Assembly (NCBI RefSeq): GCF_963666525.1
Contig: NZ_OY762905.1
Span: forward strand, 1,625,001 to 1,689,000
DNA: 64,000 bases
Reading direction: 5' to 3'
Source of the DNA: an uncultured Cohaesibacter sp.
GTDB lineage: Bacteria > Pseudomonadota > Alphaproteobacteria > Rhizobiales > Cohaesibacteraceae
In this document: piece by piece, positions 1 through 9,775 of the stretch
Numbering within the stretch: the stretch's first letter is position 1
Layout of the letters: the number at the start of each line of letters is the position of its first letter
Made by a program: the position numbers and the translations under genes
The notes under the pieces: generated by a model
Seen by the model: the letters and a program-made list of their open reading frames with translations, nothing else
Told to the model about the DNA's origin: nothing
Databases searched by the model: none

Positions 1-853
1 CCAAATTTTGAGGCGAACCGCCCCGCCGCCAGCAGCGCCGCCGCTGTCGATGAACGGACTTATAGACCCGGCCCTTTTCAGAGTCAAACGCTTTCTAAAA
101 ACTTTTTCAAACTTTTCCATCCAATTCGTTGAAAAGAACAATTATAACAATAAAAACATATACATAATAAAATTCACACCGTCACAAAACCGCAGATTTT
201 TCTCAATCCGAGGGGCAAATCAGTAGAACTACTAGGTCAAAAATCTTGCTTCTAAAACCGTCATGATTTGGCAATTTGGCTGAAATCCGCCAGTTGCTCT
301 GCGCAAGTTATATATGCTTCAAATATTCCGCGTAAGATCCCTCATGAACGCGAAGCAAGACGTTGCTTGAAATCACCGGCAAGTCTGTTTCGTGAACCTT
401 TCCGGGGAGAGGATATCGGGGATAAGCGTCACCTTTGCAAGAAACCCGCTTGATTGGTTTCCACGAAAGCGGGCTCGCGAGTCGCCATTGGTCACCCCCC
501 CCCTTTTGCGCCTATCTCATAGCCAGACAGAACGGGGGCCATCAGTTCCCCGACGCATTGTCTGAAACGGGCCCGCTCCTGGGGCTCTACCCCCTCATGG
601 CGCTCATCATCCTTTCGGCATCGCCCGCCGTTTTCCGGTTGCCATAAGGCGATATGCGGGCCATAAATCACATGCTTGGACAAAGAATTCGCGATCTCCT
701 TTTTTTGCCGCAATTGCGTGCTCTTTTCCGATGCCTTAAAAGAACTTTAAGAAGGCAGCAAGAAAACCGGGTGTTCCCACCAAATAGTACATCTGACCGG
801 AAGAGGGCAGATAAGGGCTGGGCTCAGACACTCGACAGAATTTTGAAAGCCCT
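1..853. other. Unassigned region upstream of the M23 peptidase gene
   Basis: I see no gene I can support here. Short open frames exist on both strands, but none has a recognisable motif or a convincing ribosome binding site. The stretch around 90-320 is AT-rich, unlike the neighbouring coding DNA. A hairpin at 445-473 (arms cccgctt / aagcggg) is followed on the minus strand by a short T-rich run, so it could terminate a minus-strand transcript. A run of nine C residues lies near 495-503. The region probably holds the promoter of the downstream gene. Confidence 0.5.
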
Positions 854-2875
854 ATGAGCACAACAACTCTGACCCAACCGCCCTATCTGAAAGCCCCAGT
901 CAAAAAGACCCAGCCTTCAGTACGCATTGATTCCAGCATAGATCTGGGTCAGGCCCCTGCACTGTTGACGCCATCGGCGCGCCTGAATCCACCAGACCGT
1001 CGAACGCTGAACATCCGCTGGCTGGTTGGTACCGTTCTTACCGGCTGTACTTCCATATTCCTCATGGGAGGCGCTCTGGTCGCCGGCATTCAGAGCCAGG
1101 ACAAAATGACCGAGCAGGCCTTTCTGACCCAGACAGAAGAAACGCACCCGCTAGCGCCCGGCGAACTGATCGCAGCAGGCACCAAGGGCAATCGTCTGTC
1201 GCGCTCCATCCGGCCGGTTTCGCACCGGCGAGAAATTCAGGTCAGCACCATCTCCTCTCTGGGTGACGAAAATCTGGTCACAACCAAGCCCTTCATGCTG
1301 ATCTCGGCGTCTCTGGAAACAAAGAAGACGCCGAATGTCACCTTCCCGGCGTTCGACCCGGTCCGCATCTTCTCCTCCTCTTCCGATAAGAAGCAACAGC
1401 CTGCCAGCCAACAGGATGACCAGCTCTATTCCGCAAACGTTGAAGGCGAGATGAGACTGAGAGCGGAACCGCTCAATCTGGTCAGCGATTACGAGCTGGA
1501 CGCGGGCGGCCCGAGCAATTTCGAAGTGCGGCGTCTGGTGACCCAGTCTGCGCTCTTCCTGTCCGATGACAGCAACCAGACCCAACCGGCCTTTGGCGTG
1601 ATTGACCCGGCGCGTTTCGAGTTCCCGGCGACATCGGTCGATGCGCTCGCTCCGTCCTATATTCGCATCGTCCCTGAAAACATGAGTTCCTTCAGCAAAA
1701 CCGAAGGCACCAACCAGGGCACGGAAACCGAAGAAAAAATCGTTGTGGCCGTTCAGGGCGATACCGTTCGCAACCTGTTGCTCGAAAACGAGGCGACGGA
1801 AGATGAAGCGGCAGAACTGGCTGAACTGATTGCCGACAAGGCCGGCATCGATGACCTGTCGAACAACCAGCGCATGCGCATTGTCTACGAGCTCGTCAAT
1901 GACGGACTTCGCGAGCGTTCCCCTCTGCGCATCAGTCTCTATCTCGGCGAAGAACATCAGATCACGGTTGCGCGTTCTGATCAGGGCACGTTCCAGGTCG
2001 CCGACGAACCGGTAGAAGGCGATCTGTCACTTTCGGCTGCCCCTGATTCCCTCACCACTTTGAGGACGGGCCCGCGGCTGACTGTCTATGACTCGGTTTA
2101 CCAGACAGCACTCAACAACGGCATCGAACCGGAAATGATCGACGAGATGATCAAGATCCTGTCCTTCGACGTCGATTTCAACGCGATGGTGAAGCCGGGC
2201 GATTCGCTGCAGCTCTTCCACTCCGTTCCGGAAAACGGCGACAAGGCCGAGATCATGTTCGTCGAGATCCAGCTGAACGGCACCACCAAGCGCTACTATC
2301 GCTATCGCACCCAGGATGATGGCATCGTCGACTACTATGATGAAAGCGGCCGCAGCGCCAAGAAATTCCTGATGCGCAAGCCGGTACCGGGCGCCAAATT
2401 CCGCTCGCCATTCGGTTGGCGTCGCCATCCGATCCTGAAGATCATGCGCCTGCACAAGGGTGTCGACTGGTCTGCACCGCGTGGCACTCCGGTCATGGCC
2501 GCAGGCAATGGCCGCATCATCACGCACAAGTGGGCCAGCGGCTATGGCAACTTCATCGAGATCCAGCACACCAATGGCTATGCCACCGGCTACGGCCATA
2601 TGAGCCGGTTCGAATCGGGGCTGGATGTGGGCGACTATGTCCACCAGGGCCAGATCATCGGCTATGTCGGATCCACCGGCCTGTCGACCGGCCCGCACCT
2701 GCACTACGAGGTGACGGTCAACGGTCGCCATGTGGACCCGATGCGCATCCGTCTGCCGCGCGGCCGCACCCTCAGCGGTGACATGCTGGCCAGCTTCACC
2801 CAGGAGCAGGAACGCATCAATGATCTGCTGGGCAAGTCCGGCGAAGTGAAGGTCGCCCAGAACGACACCGAATAG
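854..2875 (+). CDS. M23 family metallopeptidase, membrane-anchored
   Basis: Probable peptidoglycan DD-endopeptidase of the LytM/M23 type, 673 aa. The N-terminus is cytoplasmic, with one membrane segment at about residues 56-78, so most of the protein should be periplasmic. The middle (about 290-480) resembles the LysM/OapA-like region found before M23 domains. The catalytic domain is at about 510-625. It has the zinc motif HKGVDW near 534, the GYGH segment near 580, and HLHYEV near 615, so all zinc ligands appear present and the enzyme should be active rather than a degenerate EnvC-like activator. The start at 854 has only a weak GAAAG ribosome binding site. A strong terminator follows. Cell wall remodelling is a family inference; the exact role is unknown. 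Confidence 0.88.
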   Translation: MSTTTLTQPPYLKAPVKKTQPSVRIDSSIDLGQAPALLTPSARLNPPDRRTLNIRWLVGTVLTGCTSIFLMGGALVAGIQSQDKMTEQAFLTQTEETHPLAPGELIAAGTKGNRLSRSIRPVSHRREIQVSTISSLGDENLVTTKPFMLISASLETKKTPNVTFPAFDPVRIFSSSSDKKQQPASQQDDQLYSANVEGEMRLRAEPLNLVSDYELDAGGPSNFEVRRLVTQSALFLSDDSNQTQPAFGVIDPARFEFPATSVDALAPSYIRIVPENMSSFSKTEGTNQGTETEEKIVVAVQGDTVRNLLLENEATEDEAAELAELIADKAGIDDLSNNQRMRIVYELVNDGLRERSPLRISLYLGEEHQITVARSDQGTFQVADEPVEGDLSLSAAPDSLTTLRTGPRLTVYDSVYQTALNNGIEPEMIDEMIKILSFDVDFNAMVKPGDSLQLFHSVPENGDKAEIMFVEIQLNGTTKRYYRYRTQDDGIVDYYDESGRSAKKFLMRKPVPGAKFRSPFGWRRHPILKIMRLHKGVDWSAPRGTPVMAAGNGRIITHKWASGYGNFIEIQHTNGYATGYGHMSRFESGLDVGDYVHQGQIIGYVGSTGLSTGPHLHYEVTVNGRHVDPMRIRLPRGRTLSGDMLASFTQEQERINDLLGKSGEVKVAQNDTE

Positions 2876-2901
2876 CAACGCCGTAATAGGCGAAAGAAAT
2901 A

Positions 2902-2933
2902 AGCCCCGGCAGGTCTCTGCCGGGGCTTTTGTT
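2902..2933. terminator. Bidirectional rho-independent terminator between M23 and clpB genes
   Basis: A perfect 11-bp stem (agccccggcag at 2902-2912, ctgccggggct at 2917-2927) with a 4-nt loop is followed by TTTTGTTT on the plus strand. On the minus strand the stem is followed by TATTTCTTT. It can therefore end both the M23 transcript and the converging clpB transcript. Confidence 0.9.
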
Positions 2934-2982
2934 TGATTATCAAGGCAAAGGCAGAACGCTGCCTTGCCCTTGCGTTGGACTG

Positions 2983-5568
2983 TTACTCCTCGACACCGAA
3001 TGTCAGAGCATCATCCTTGACCAGCACATGAACACGGGACCCATCCAGAATGCCGCCCGAAAGCAGCTCCTCGGCAAGAGGATCCTGGATATAGCGCTGG
3101 ATCACCCGTTTGAGCGGTCGTGCACCATAAGCCGGATCATAGCCCTTGTTGGCCAGCCATTCGGTTGCCTCGTCGTCCAGCACCAACTCGATCTTGCGAT
3201 CGGCCAGCAGCTTGGCCAGATGCTTCATCTGAATGGCCACGATGGAAGCCATATGCTCGCGCATCAGGCGATGGAAGATGATGATCTCGTCAATCCGGTT
3301 GAGGAACTCGGGACGGAAGGCAGACCGAACCACCTCCAGCACTCGCTCCTTGTCGGCTTCCTTGAGGTCGGTTTCCTCCTTGCCAAGCAGGAATTCAGCC
3401 CCAAGGTTCGAGGTCATGATGATCAGGGTGTTGCGGAAATCAACCGTCCGCCCCTGGCCATCAGTCAACCGGCCATCGTCAAGCACCTGCAACAGTACGT
3501 TGAAAACATCCGGATGCGCCTTTTCGATCTCGTCGAACAGGATCACCTGATAAGGACGCCGCCGGACCGCTTCGGTCAGAACGCCACCCTCTTCGTAGCC
3601 CACATAGCCCGGAGGCGCACCGATGAGACGCGCGACCGAGTGCTTTTCCATGAACTCGGACATGTCGAGCCGAACCATCGCGTGCTCGTCATCGAACAGG
3701 AAGTCGGCCAGCGTCTTGGTGAGCTCGGTCTTGCCCACACCGGTCGGCCCGAGGAACATGAACGAGCCGATCGGCCTGTTCGGATCCTGCAACCCGGCCC
3801 TTGCGCGCCGCACGGCCTTGGAAACCGCGGCAACCGCATCCGCCTGCCCGATGACCCGCTGGCCAAGCTCTGCCTCCATGCGCAACAGCTTGTCCCGCTC
3901 GCCTTCGAGCATCTTGTCGACCGGGATACCGGTCCAGCGCGAAATCACATGGGCAATGTGATCGGGCTGGACAGACCGTTCGACCATGGCATTGGACTGC
4001 TGGGTACGTTCTTCGACCTGCGCCAGAAGTCCCTCCAGACGCGGGATTTCGCCATAGGCCAGCTCACCGGCCTTGGCCAGATCGCCGCGCCGCTGGGCCT
4101 GAGCCAGATGAACCCGTGCCTCGTCCAGCTGTTCCTTGATCTTGGTGGCATCGGAAAGCTTGTCTTTCTCTGCCTGCCAACGCTGGGTCAGGGCTGCCGA
4201 TTCCTCTTCAAGATCAACCAGCTCATCTTCCAGTTTTTCCAACCGGTCGCGGGAGGCAACGTCCTCTTCCTTCTTGAGAGCTTCCCGCTCGATCTTCAAC
4301 TGGATGATTCGCCGGTCCAGCTCGTCCAGCTCTTCAGGCTTTGAATCGACCTGCATGCGCAACCGCGAGGCGGCCTCGTCCATCAGGTCGATCGCCTTGT
4401 CCGGCAGGAACCGGTCGGTGATATAGCGGTCCGACAGGGTAGCCGCAGAAACCAGGGCATTGTCGCTGATGCGGACCCCGTGGTGCAGCTCGTATTTTTC
4501 CTTCAGCCCGCGCAAGATCGAAATCGTATCGGCCACGGTCGGCTCATTGACCATCACCGGCTGGAACCGGCGAGCGAGAGCGGCATCCTTTTCGACATAC
4601 TTGCGATATTCATCCAGCGTGGTCGCGCCAACGCAGTGCAGCTCACCCCGTGCCAGAGCCGGTTTGAGCAGGTTCGAGGCATCCATGGCACCATCGGACT
4701 TGCCCGCTCCGACGAGCGTATGCATCTCGTCGATGAACAGGATCAGTTCGCCACTGGCAGCCTGAACCTCATTCAATACCGCCTTCAAACGTTCCTCGAA
4801 CTCGCCACGATATTTGGCACCAGCGATCAAGGCACCCATATCAAGAGCCAGCAAACGCTTTTCCTTGAGGGATTCGGGCACGTCGCCATTGATGATCCGG
4901 AGCGCCAGCCCTTCCGCAATGGCGGTCTTGCCGACGCCCGGCTCGCCGATCAGCACCGGGTTGTTCTTGGTCCGGCGCGACAGCACCTGAATGGTCCGCC
5001 GGATTTCGTCATCGCGCCCGATCACCGGATCGAGCTTGCCGTCACGCGCATCCTGTGTCAGATCGCGGGCATATTTCTTGAGGGCGTCATAGCCGTCTTC
5101 AGCCGAAGCTGAATCAGCCGTCCGTCCCTTGCGGATTTCCTCGATGGCTCGATTGAGATTCTGCGGCGACACACCGGCCTTGCTGAGGATCTTGCCAGCC
5201 TCGCTGTCCGCCAACATGCTGATGGCCAGAAGCAGACGTTCGACAGTCACGTAGGAATCGCCTGCCTTCTTGGCAATCTCTTCGGCCTTTTCAAACAGCT
5301 TGGCCATATCGGGCGAGAGATAGAGTTGACCTGCGCCGGACCCGGAAACGGCGGGCATGGCCTTCAGCCGATCTTCCAGCAGCAGGCGCACCTGCGCGGA
5401 TTGTCCGCCAGACCGATCGATGAGCCCGGAAGCCATGCCTTCCTTGTCATCCATCAGAACCTTGAGGATATGCTCCGGCAGAAAGGCCTGATGCCCCTGC
5501 CCGATGGCATATGTCTGCGCTGACTGCATGAAGCCGCGCGCACGCTCTGTGTAGCGTTCCAAATTCAT
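2983..5568 (-). CDS. clpB: ATP-dependent chaperone ClpB
   Basis: Hsp100 disaggregase, 861 aa, the usual ClpB length. It resolubilises aggregated protein together with DnaK in the cytoplasm. Domains in order: Clp N-terminal repeats (1-145), AAA1 with Walker A GEPGVGKT at 208-215, the coiled-coil M domain (about 400-525) that distinguishes ClpB from ClpA, AAA2 with GPTGVGKT near 607-614, and a C-terminal small domain. The frame is open upstream to 5628, but I chose the ATG at 5568 because AGGAGAG lies about 6 nt before it and [10 protein letters not shown] matches the family start. Heat-shock (RpoH) control is expected for the family, but I could not place a convincing promoter. Confidence 0.97.
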   Translation of the reverse strand: MNLERYTERARGFMQSAQTYAIGQGHQAFLPEHILKVLMDDKEGMASGLIDRSGGQSAQVRLLLEDRLKAMPAVSGSGAGQLYLSPDMAKLFEKAEEIAKKAGDSYVTVERLLLAISMLADSEAGKILSKAGVSPQNLNRAIEEIRKGRTADSASAEDGYDALKKYARDLTQDARDGKLDPVIGRDDEIRRTIQVLSRRTKNNPVLIGEPGVGKTAIAEGLALRIINGDVPESLKEKRLLALDMGALIAGAKYRGEFEERLKAVLNEVQAASGELILFIDEMHTLVGAGKSDGAMDASNLLKPALARGELHCVGATTLDEYRKYVEKDAALARRFQPVMVNEPTVADTISILRGLKEKYELHHGVRISDNALVSAATLSDRYITDRFLPDKAIDLMDEAASRLRMQVDSKPEELDELDRRIIQLKIEREALKKEEDVASRDRLEKLEDELVDLEEESAALTQRWQAEKDKLSDATKIKEQLDEARVHLAQAQRRGDLAKAGELAYGEIPRLEGLLAQVEERTQQSNAMVERSVQPDHIAHVISRWTGIPVDKMLEGERDKLLRMEAELGQRVIGQADAVAAVSKAVRRARAGLQDPNRPIGSFMFLGPTGVGKTELTKTLADFLFDDEHAMVRLDMSEFMEKHSVARLIGAPPGYVGYEEGGVLTEAVRRRPYQVILFDEIEKAHPDVFNVLLQVLDDGRLTDGQGRTVDFRNTLIIMTSNLGAEFLLGKEETDLKEADKERVLEVVRSAFRPEFLNRIDEIIIFHRLMREHMASIVAIQMKHLAKLLADRKIELVLDDEATEWLANKGYDPAYGARPLKRVIQRYIQDPLAEELLSGGILDGSRVHVLVKDDALTFGVEE

Positions 5569-5844
5569 TGTCACTCTCCTTTGTGCGCAATCCTGATCAT
5601 CCATCCATTGGCATGATCGAGACGCCACGATTGAATTTGACTATCGCACAAGCTCCTGGCCTCTTCCAGCAAGCAAGTCGACGCGTCAGTCCTCCCCCCT
5701 GCTGCATGAGCCAGAGAGGTGTCCCCCTCAATATGGTGTTGCATTTGCGCAACAAAAGAGGCAAGTATCAAATAATTTCCGATTCAGCCTACCCTGCCAG
5801 CCTTGTCCCGGGGTTGCGGCTTTTCCCGAACGAAAGCAGACCCG

Positions 5845-6603
5845 ATGACCATCTTGTTAAACGCAATCTATCGCTATCCGATCAAGGGATTCACGCCACA
5901 GAAACTAAGCGCCATTGATGTTCTGGAAGGAAAGCCGCTGCCATGGGACAGGGCCTTTGCCATTGAGAATGGTGAAAGCGGCTTTGACCGAAGCAGCCCG
6001 GCCCACCTCTCCAAGGTTCATTTTCTGATGCTGATGAAACAGCCCGAGCTGGCAGCCCTAAAGACCGCATTCGAACCGGAGACCGGCGCCCTGACGATAT
6101 CAAAAGACGGCAGGCAAGTCGCCAGCGGCAATCTGTTCGATCCGGCATCACTGCGGGACGTGCTCGATTATCTGGCCACCTACTGCAACAAGCCCCTGCG
6201 CGGTGCGCCGCGCCTGTTGCATGCTGATGGATTTTCCTTCACCGATTCCAAAACCCAGGATGTTACCCTGATCAATCTGGCTTCGGTCCGGGATATCAGC
6301 GAGAGGGCCGGCGCCGATCTCGATCCCCTGCGCTTTCGCGGCAACTTCTATATAGAGGGGGCAAAGCCTTGGCAGGAACATGACTGGGTCGGCAAGGACA
6401 TCACCATTGGCGGCCTCCGTTTCACCGTCCGCAAGCGCACCCAGCGTTGCGCGGCCACCAACGCCAATCCGGCGACCGGTGAACGGGACCAGAATATTCC
6501 CAAGCTGCTGATGACCCATTATGACCATTGCGACTGCGGCATTCATCTCATGCCGCGACAAAGCGGCCCGCTGCAAACCGGAGCATCGCTGACGGTGCTC
6601 TGA
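5845..6603 (+). CDS. MOSC domain-containing protein
   Basis: 252 aa. The N-terminal part (AIYRYPIKGF) is the MOSC N-terminal beta-barrel. The C-terminal half carries the MOSC domain, including the signature RCAATNANPATGERD with the cysteine expected to bind the molybdenum cofactor sulfur. Family members include mARC/YcbX-like enzymes that act with a reductase on N-hydroxylated compounds; there is no ferredoxin domain here. The start at 5845 replaces an in-frame one 14 codons upstream because homology begins at MTILLNAIYRYPIKG. The gene stands alone, divergent from clpB and convergent with the DUF4167 gene. The substrate is unknown. Confidence 0.85.
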   Translation: MTILLNAIYRYPIKGFTPQKLSAIDVLEGKPLPWDRAFAIENGESGFDRSSPAHLSKVHFLMLMKQPELAALKTAFEPETGALTISKDGRQVASGNLFDPASLRDVLDYLATYCNKPLRGAPRLLHADGFSFTDSKTQDVTLINLASVRDISERAGADLDPLRFRGNFYIEGAKPWQEHDWVGKDITIGGLRFTVRKRTQRCAATNANPATGERDQNIPKLLMTHYDHCDCGIHLMPRQSGPLQTGASLTVL

Positions 6604-6632
6604 CGACGGCAGACCTCAGGGCTTGAAAAGAA

Positions 6633-6660
6633 AACCCGCCGGAAGAGGCGGGTTTAAAGT
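6633..6660. terminator. Rho-independent terminator between MOSC and DUF4167 genes
   Basis: Stem aacccgcc (6633-6640) and ggcgggtt (6647-6654) with a 6-nt loop. On the minus strand it is followed by TTTTCTTTTC, a good terminator for the DUF4167 gene. On the plus strand only a short TTTAAA follows, so termination of the MOSC transcript is less certain. Confidence 0.8.
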
Positions 6661-6682
6661 CTGCAAATCAGTGAGCCAGTGC

Positions 6683-7294
6683 TCAGTCTTCAGCGGCAAC
6701 CGGCTGAGGACCATCAGCGGCAGAACCGCCTTCGCCGTCCTTGTCAGCACCAGCCGGCTTCTTGCGCGAGCGATAGGTGGTGCGGCGACGGCGGCGCGGA
6801 GCTGCCTTGCCGTCATCTTCCTTGTCGCTCTCTGCCACAACCGGAATATCGGGCTGATCAGTGTCATCGCCATCATCGTCCTGCTGCGGATCGAAAACGG
6901 CAACTTCCATCTCGACGGCCGTATCTTCATAACCGCCAATATCAGGCTGCGGTTCGTCACCGGTGATTTCAGGCATCGAAGACTTGCGGGAAGACCGCTC
7001 GATGACGGGCTGCTCGCCAGAGCCATTGACATTACGCATCTCTTCGCGGATCACAGGTTGTGCCGCCGCAATGATGCGGAGATAGTGCTCTGCGTGCTGA
7101 TAGTAGTTCTCGGCCATCACCATATCACCGGACGCCTGGGCATCCCGGGCGAGAGACTGATATTTCTCGGCGATATGGCTGGCTGTGCCACGAATTTTTA
7201 CATCCGGACCATTGCTGTCATAGGATCTGGACAGCGGATTGGAAGGCTTGCGCCCGCGACTGCGTGTCCGGCTGCTTTTCTGGCTCTGTCGCAT
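6683..7294 (-). CDS. DUF4167 domain-containing protein
   Basis: 203 aa, function unknown. The N-terminus is very basic (SQKSSRTRSRGRKPSNP). The DUF4167 core follows at about 30-80 (TASHIAEKYQSLARDAQASG, then NYYQHAEHYLR). The rest is low-complexity and acidic with many D/E/Q, and a second basic patch (APRRRRRTTYRSRKK) lies near the C-terminus. This layout is typical of the family, which is largely restricted to Alphaproteobacteria. The two arginine-rich patches suggest nucleic acid binding, which is inference. The ATG at 7294 fits the usual MRQ start; a frame open further upstream has no homology support. In other genomes of this group the gene often sits next to prmC/prfA, as here. Confidence 0.85.
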   Translation of the reverse strand: MRQSQKSSRTRSRGRKPSNPLSRSYDSNGPDVKIRGTASHIAEKYQSLARDAQASGDMVMAENYYQHAEHYLRIIAAAQPVIREEMRNVNGSGEQPVIERSSRKSSMPEITGDEPQPDIGGYEDTAVEMEVAVFDPQQDDDGDDTDQPDIPVVAESDKEDDGKAAPRRRRRTTYRSRKKPAGADKDGEGGSAADGPQPVAAED

Positions 7295-7672
7295 TGTTTT
7301 TCTCTCGTAAATAGGCCGACCAAAAGGTTCAGCAAGGCAAACTGATTGCAAGCGCCCAACGGACGCATGACTTGACCTGATCCCTCAGACCATGACACCG
7401 GGTTGTCAACCTGTTTGAAAAGTCACGAGCTTTATCGATTCAATGATCGAATGGCTTCTTTGACTGAATAAAATCTGAAATCCGCTACCGGGAACCACAA
7501 GCTTCAGACATGTCTGATCCGGACCCCGTCGCCAGCTGTACATTGCAATGCAAATCAGCCGGATTTTGCTCTTGGTGAAATCAACTTATCGACTTACGGC
7601 GCAAATTCAAGCCCATTGAGTTTTTTTGTCCAAGGGCAACAGCCGCTTTCAACAGAAGTTTGGCAAAAAGGC
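7295..7672. other. Intergenic region between DUF4167 and prmC
   Basis: 378 bp between the start of the DUF4167 gene and the end of prmC, both on the minus strand. It must hold the DUF4167 promoter. I see no protein-coding potential, no strong hairpin with a T-run and no riboswitch fold that I recognise. Confidence 0.5.
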
Positions 7673-8539
7673 TTAGATTGGGCGCGTTTCAAGCAACAAT
7701 ATGCGATTTTGGCCGCCAAGATCCTGTAAAATGTGGCAATGGGTGCCATTTTTCCCTGCGAGTCCATAAGCCTGGGCAAGGGATTTGACCGCCGATGCCT
7801 GACGATATCCGAACTCGAATGCCATCAGGGAAGGCTTCTGTTGCCAGCTTGCAATGGCTGCGAAAATGGCCTCATAGGCTTCAAGCCCCGTCACTCCGGA
7901 AACCAGTGCACCGCGCGGATCATAGTCGGCCACATCCCGTTCGATATCCGCCATTTCCGCGTCCGCCAGATAGGGTGGATTGGATATCAGGATGTCCATG
8001 CCCCCTGCAAAGGCATCGGCATAGCTCGCCTCGACAAAGGCCGTCCTCCCGGAAAGCCCCAGCCTCTTCGCATTCTCCCGTGCGACAGCCAGAGCGGAGG
8101 GAGAGATATCCGAACCGATTCCCACCGCATGGGGCAATTCGGACAGCAAGGAAAGCAGCAGGCAACCGGTGCCGGTTCCTATATCGACCAGCGTCAGTCC
8201 AGCCTTTTTGTCGGCAATGCGGTCTAGTACCCCGGCCACCAGCGTCTCGCTGTCCGGGCGCGGCACCAGCGTGTCTTTGGTGACCTTGAAATCGAGCCCC
8301 CAGAACTCCCGATACCCGAGAATATGGGCAATCGGCTCGCGCTCGGCTCGACGAGCGATCAGAGCATCAAGCCGTGACGCCTCATCTGCAGAAAGCGGCC
8401 GATCGAACTGCAGGATGATATCCGTCTCCGAAAGCGACAGGGCGTGAGAGGTCAGAAGACGGGCGTCCAGCCGCGCGGTCTCGATGCCTTCATCGGCAAG
8501 ACGCCTCGCCATTTCGGCAATCTTCTGATCAAGACGCAT
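7673..8539 (-). CDS. prmC: Peptide chain release factor N5-glutamine methyltransferase PrmC
   Basis: 288 aa. It methylates the glutamine of the GGQ motif of release factors RF1 and RF2 using S-adenosylmethionine. The N-terminal helical domain (1-85) is followed by a class I methyltransferase fold with the SAM loop VDIGTGTGC near 115 and the catalytic NPPY near 186-189. The start at 8539 is preceded by GGAGGG; an alternative ATG at 8572 is less likely. The gene is 46 bp downstream of prfA, its substrate, and probably co-transcribed with it. Confidence 0.95.
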   Translation of the reverse strand: MRLDQKIAEMARRLADEGIETARLDARLLTSHALSLSETDIILQFDRPLSADEASRLDALIARRAEREPIAHILGYREFWGLDFKVTKDTLVPRPDSETLVAGVLDRIADKKAGLTLVDIGTGTGCLLLSLLSELPHAVGIGSDISPSALAVARENAKRLGLSGRTAFVEASYADAFAGGMDILISNPPYLADAEMADIERDVADYDPRGALVSGVTGLEAYEAIFAAIASWQQKPSLMAFEFGYRQASAVKSLAQAYGLAGKNGTHCHILQDLGGQNRILLLETRPI

Positions 8540-8585
8540 CGAACCCTCCGAAGGCTGCACCGAAGACCCCATCCAGCACGGGTTG

Positions 8586-9676
8586 CTAGACGGCCCCCTC
8601 CTCGGCTGCGGCCAGCAACTGAGCCTGATTTTCAGCAATCAGCGCGTCGATCAGCTCCCCGAGCGCTTCCCCGGCCAGAACCTTGTCCAGCTTGTAGAGC
8701 GTCAGGTTGATGCGGTGGTCGGTCACGCGTCCCTGCGGGAAGTTGTAGGTGCGGATTCGCTCCGAACGGTCACCGGAACCAACCTGCCCCCGGCGTGCTT
8801 CAGACCGTTCACTGTCGGCCCGCTCCCGCTCTGCCTCATACAGGCGTGCCTGCAGAACCTTCATGGCGTTGGCCCGGTTCTGATGCTGCGATTTCTCTGA
8901 CGAGGTCACGACGATGCCGGTGGGCAAATGGGTGATGCGCACGGCCGAGTCGGTGGTGTTGACATGCTGTCCGCCAGCACCGGAAGCGCGCATCGTATCG
9001 ATGCGGATATCCTCGGGGCGTATGTCGATGTCCACCTCTTCCGCTTCGGGCAGCACCGCCACGGTCGCGGCCGAGGTGTGAATGCGGCCTCCGGATTCGG
9101 TTTCCGGCACCCGCTGCACCCGGTGCACGCCGGATTCATATTTCATCTTGGCAAACACGCCAACGCCCGAAACGCTGGCAATGATTTCCTTGTAGCCGCC
9201 AACCTCGCCTTCGCTGATCGACATCACGGAGACCTTCCAGCCATTCACCTCGGCATAGCGCTGGTACATGCGAAACAGATCACCTGCAAACAGTGCGGCC
9301 TCGTCACCACCGGTCCCGGCGCGCACTTCCAGAATGGCGCTCTTGTTGTCGGCAGCGTCCTGGGCAACAGCAGGATCTGAAGCTCGGCGGCCAGATCCTC
9401 GATCTTTTCCTCGGTCGGCTTGATATCCATCTGCGCCAGTTCGCGCATTTCCGAATCCATGTCCGGATCCTCGAGAATGTCTTCAAGATCCTGAAGCTCC
9501 TTGAGGGCGGCCATGTATTCGCGAGATTTCATGGCGACAGGCTCCAGCTCGGCATAGTCCCTGCTGAGCTTGACATAGGCATCAGGATCGGGACCAGCCG
9601 CCATCTCGGCGGACAGGGCATCAAACCGCTGGATCAGGGCTTCAACACGCCCCCTTGGAATGGAAACTCCAACCAT
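8586..9676 (-). CDS. prfA: Peptide chain release factor 1, with a one-base frameshift
   Basis: RF1 reads UAA and UAG and releases the finished peptide. The protein is encoded in two frames. The N-terminal part (from ATG 9676) runs to about 9362 and ends in the expected [10 protein letters not shown]; the rest resumes in another frame as [20 protein letters not shown]. Restoring one T after 9360 on the plus strand (gtcctggg to gtccttggg, giving a P-K-D junction) rebuilds a normal RF1 of about 363 aa. The catalytic GGQ (GAGGQHVN, near 233) and the P-x-T stop-codon-reading motif (VPET) are intact. As written, the upstream frame ends at 9245 with about 40 aberrant residues. A sequencing or assembly error is the likeliest cause, since the gene is essential. 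Confidence 0.9.
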
Positions 9677-9775
9677 ATTCTTCAGTCCTGTTGCAATCGG
9701 CCATAAGAAACGCGCCCACTGTCCATCTTCCACTCTGCCCCCAGGGACAGCGCGGACGATCCACACAGAGAGTCG

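Noticed and set aside
654-857. Small frame ending at the M23 start
   Set aside because: Although its stop overlaps the M23 ATG, it has no ribosome binding site, no motif and atypical composition.
2940-2975. Second clpB terminator hairpin (caaggcaaaggcag / ctgccttgcccttg)
   Set aside because: The stem has two mismatches and no T-run on the minus strand; the hairpin at 2902-2927 is a better terminator.
2929-4344. 471-codon plus-strand open frame opposite clpB
   Set aside because: Shadow frame; clpB on the other strand matches its family throughout.
5569-5800. Heat-shock sigma promoter for clpB
   Set aside because: A CTTG and a CCATATT on the minus strand are about 25 bp apart, too far for the known consensus, so no promoter was called.
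9245-9676. Programmed frameshifting in prfA like that of prfB
   Set aside because: The RF2 signal needs an in-frame UGA and a Shine-Dalgarno-like element near codon 25; neither is present at codon 105 of this RF1 gene.
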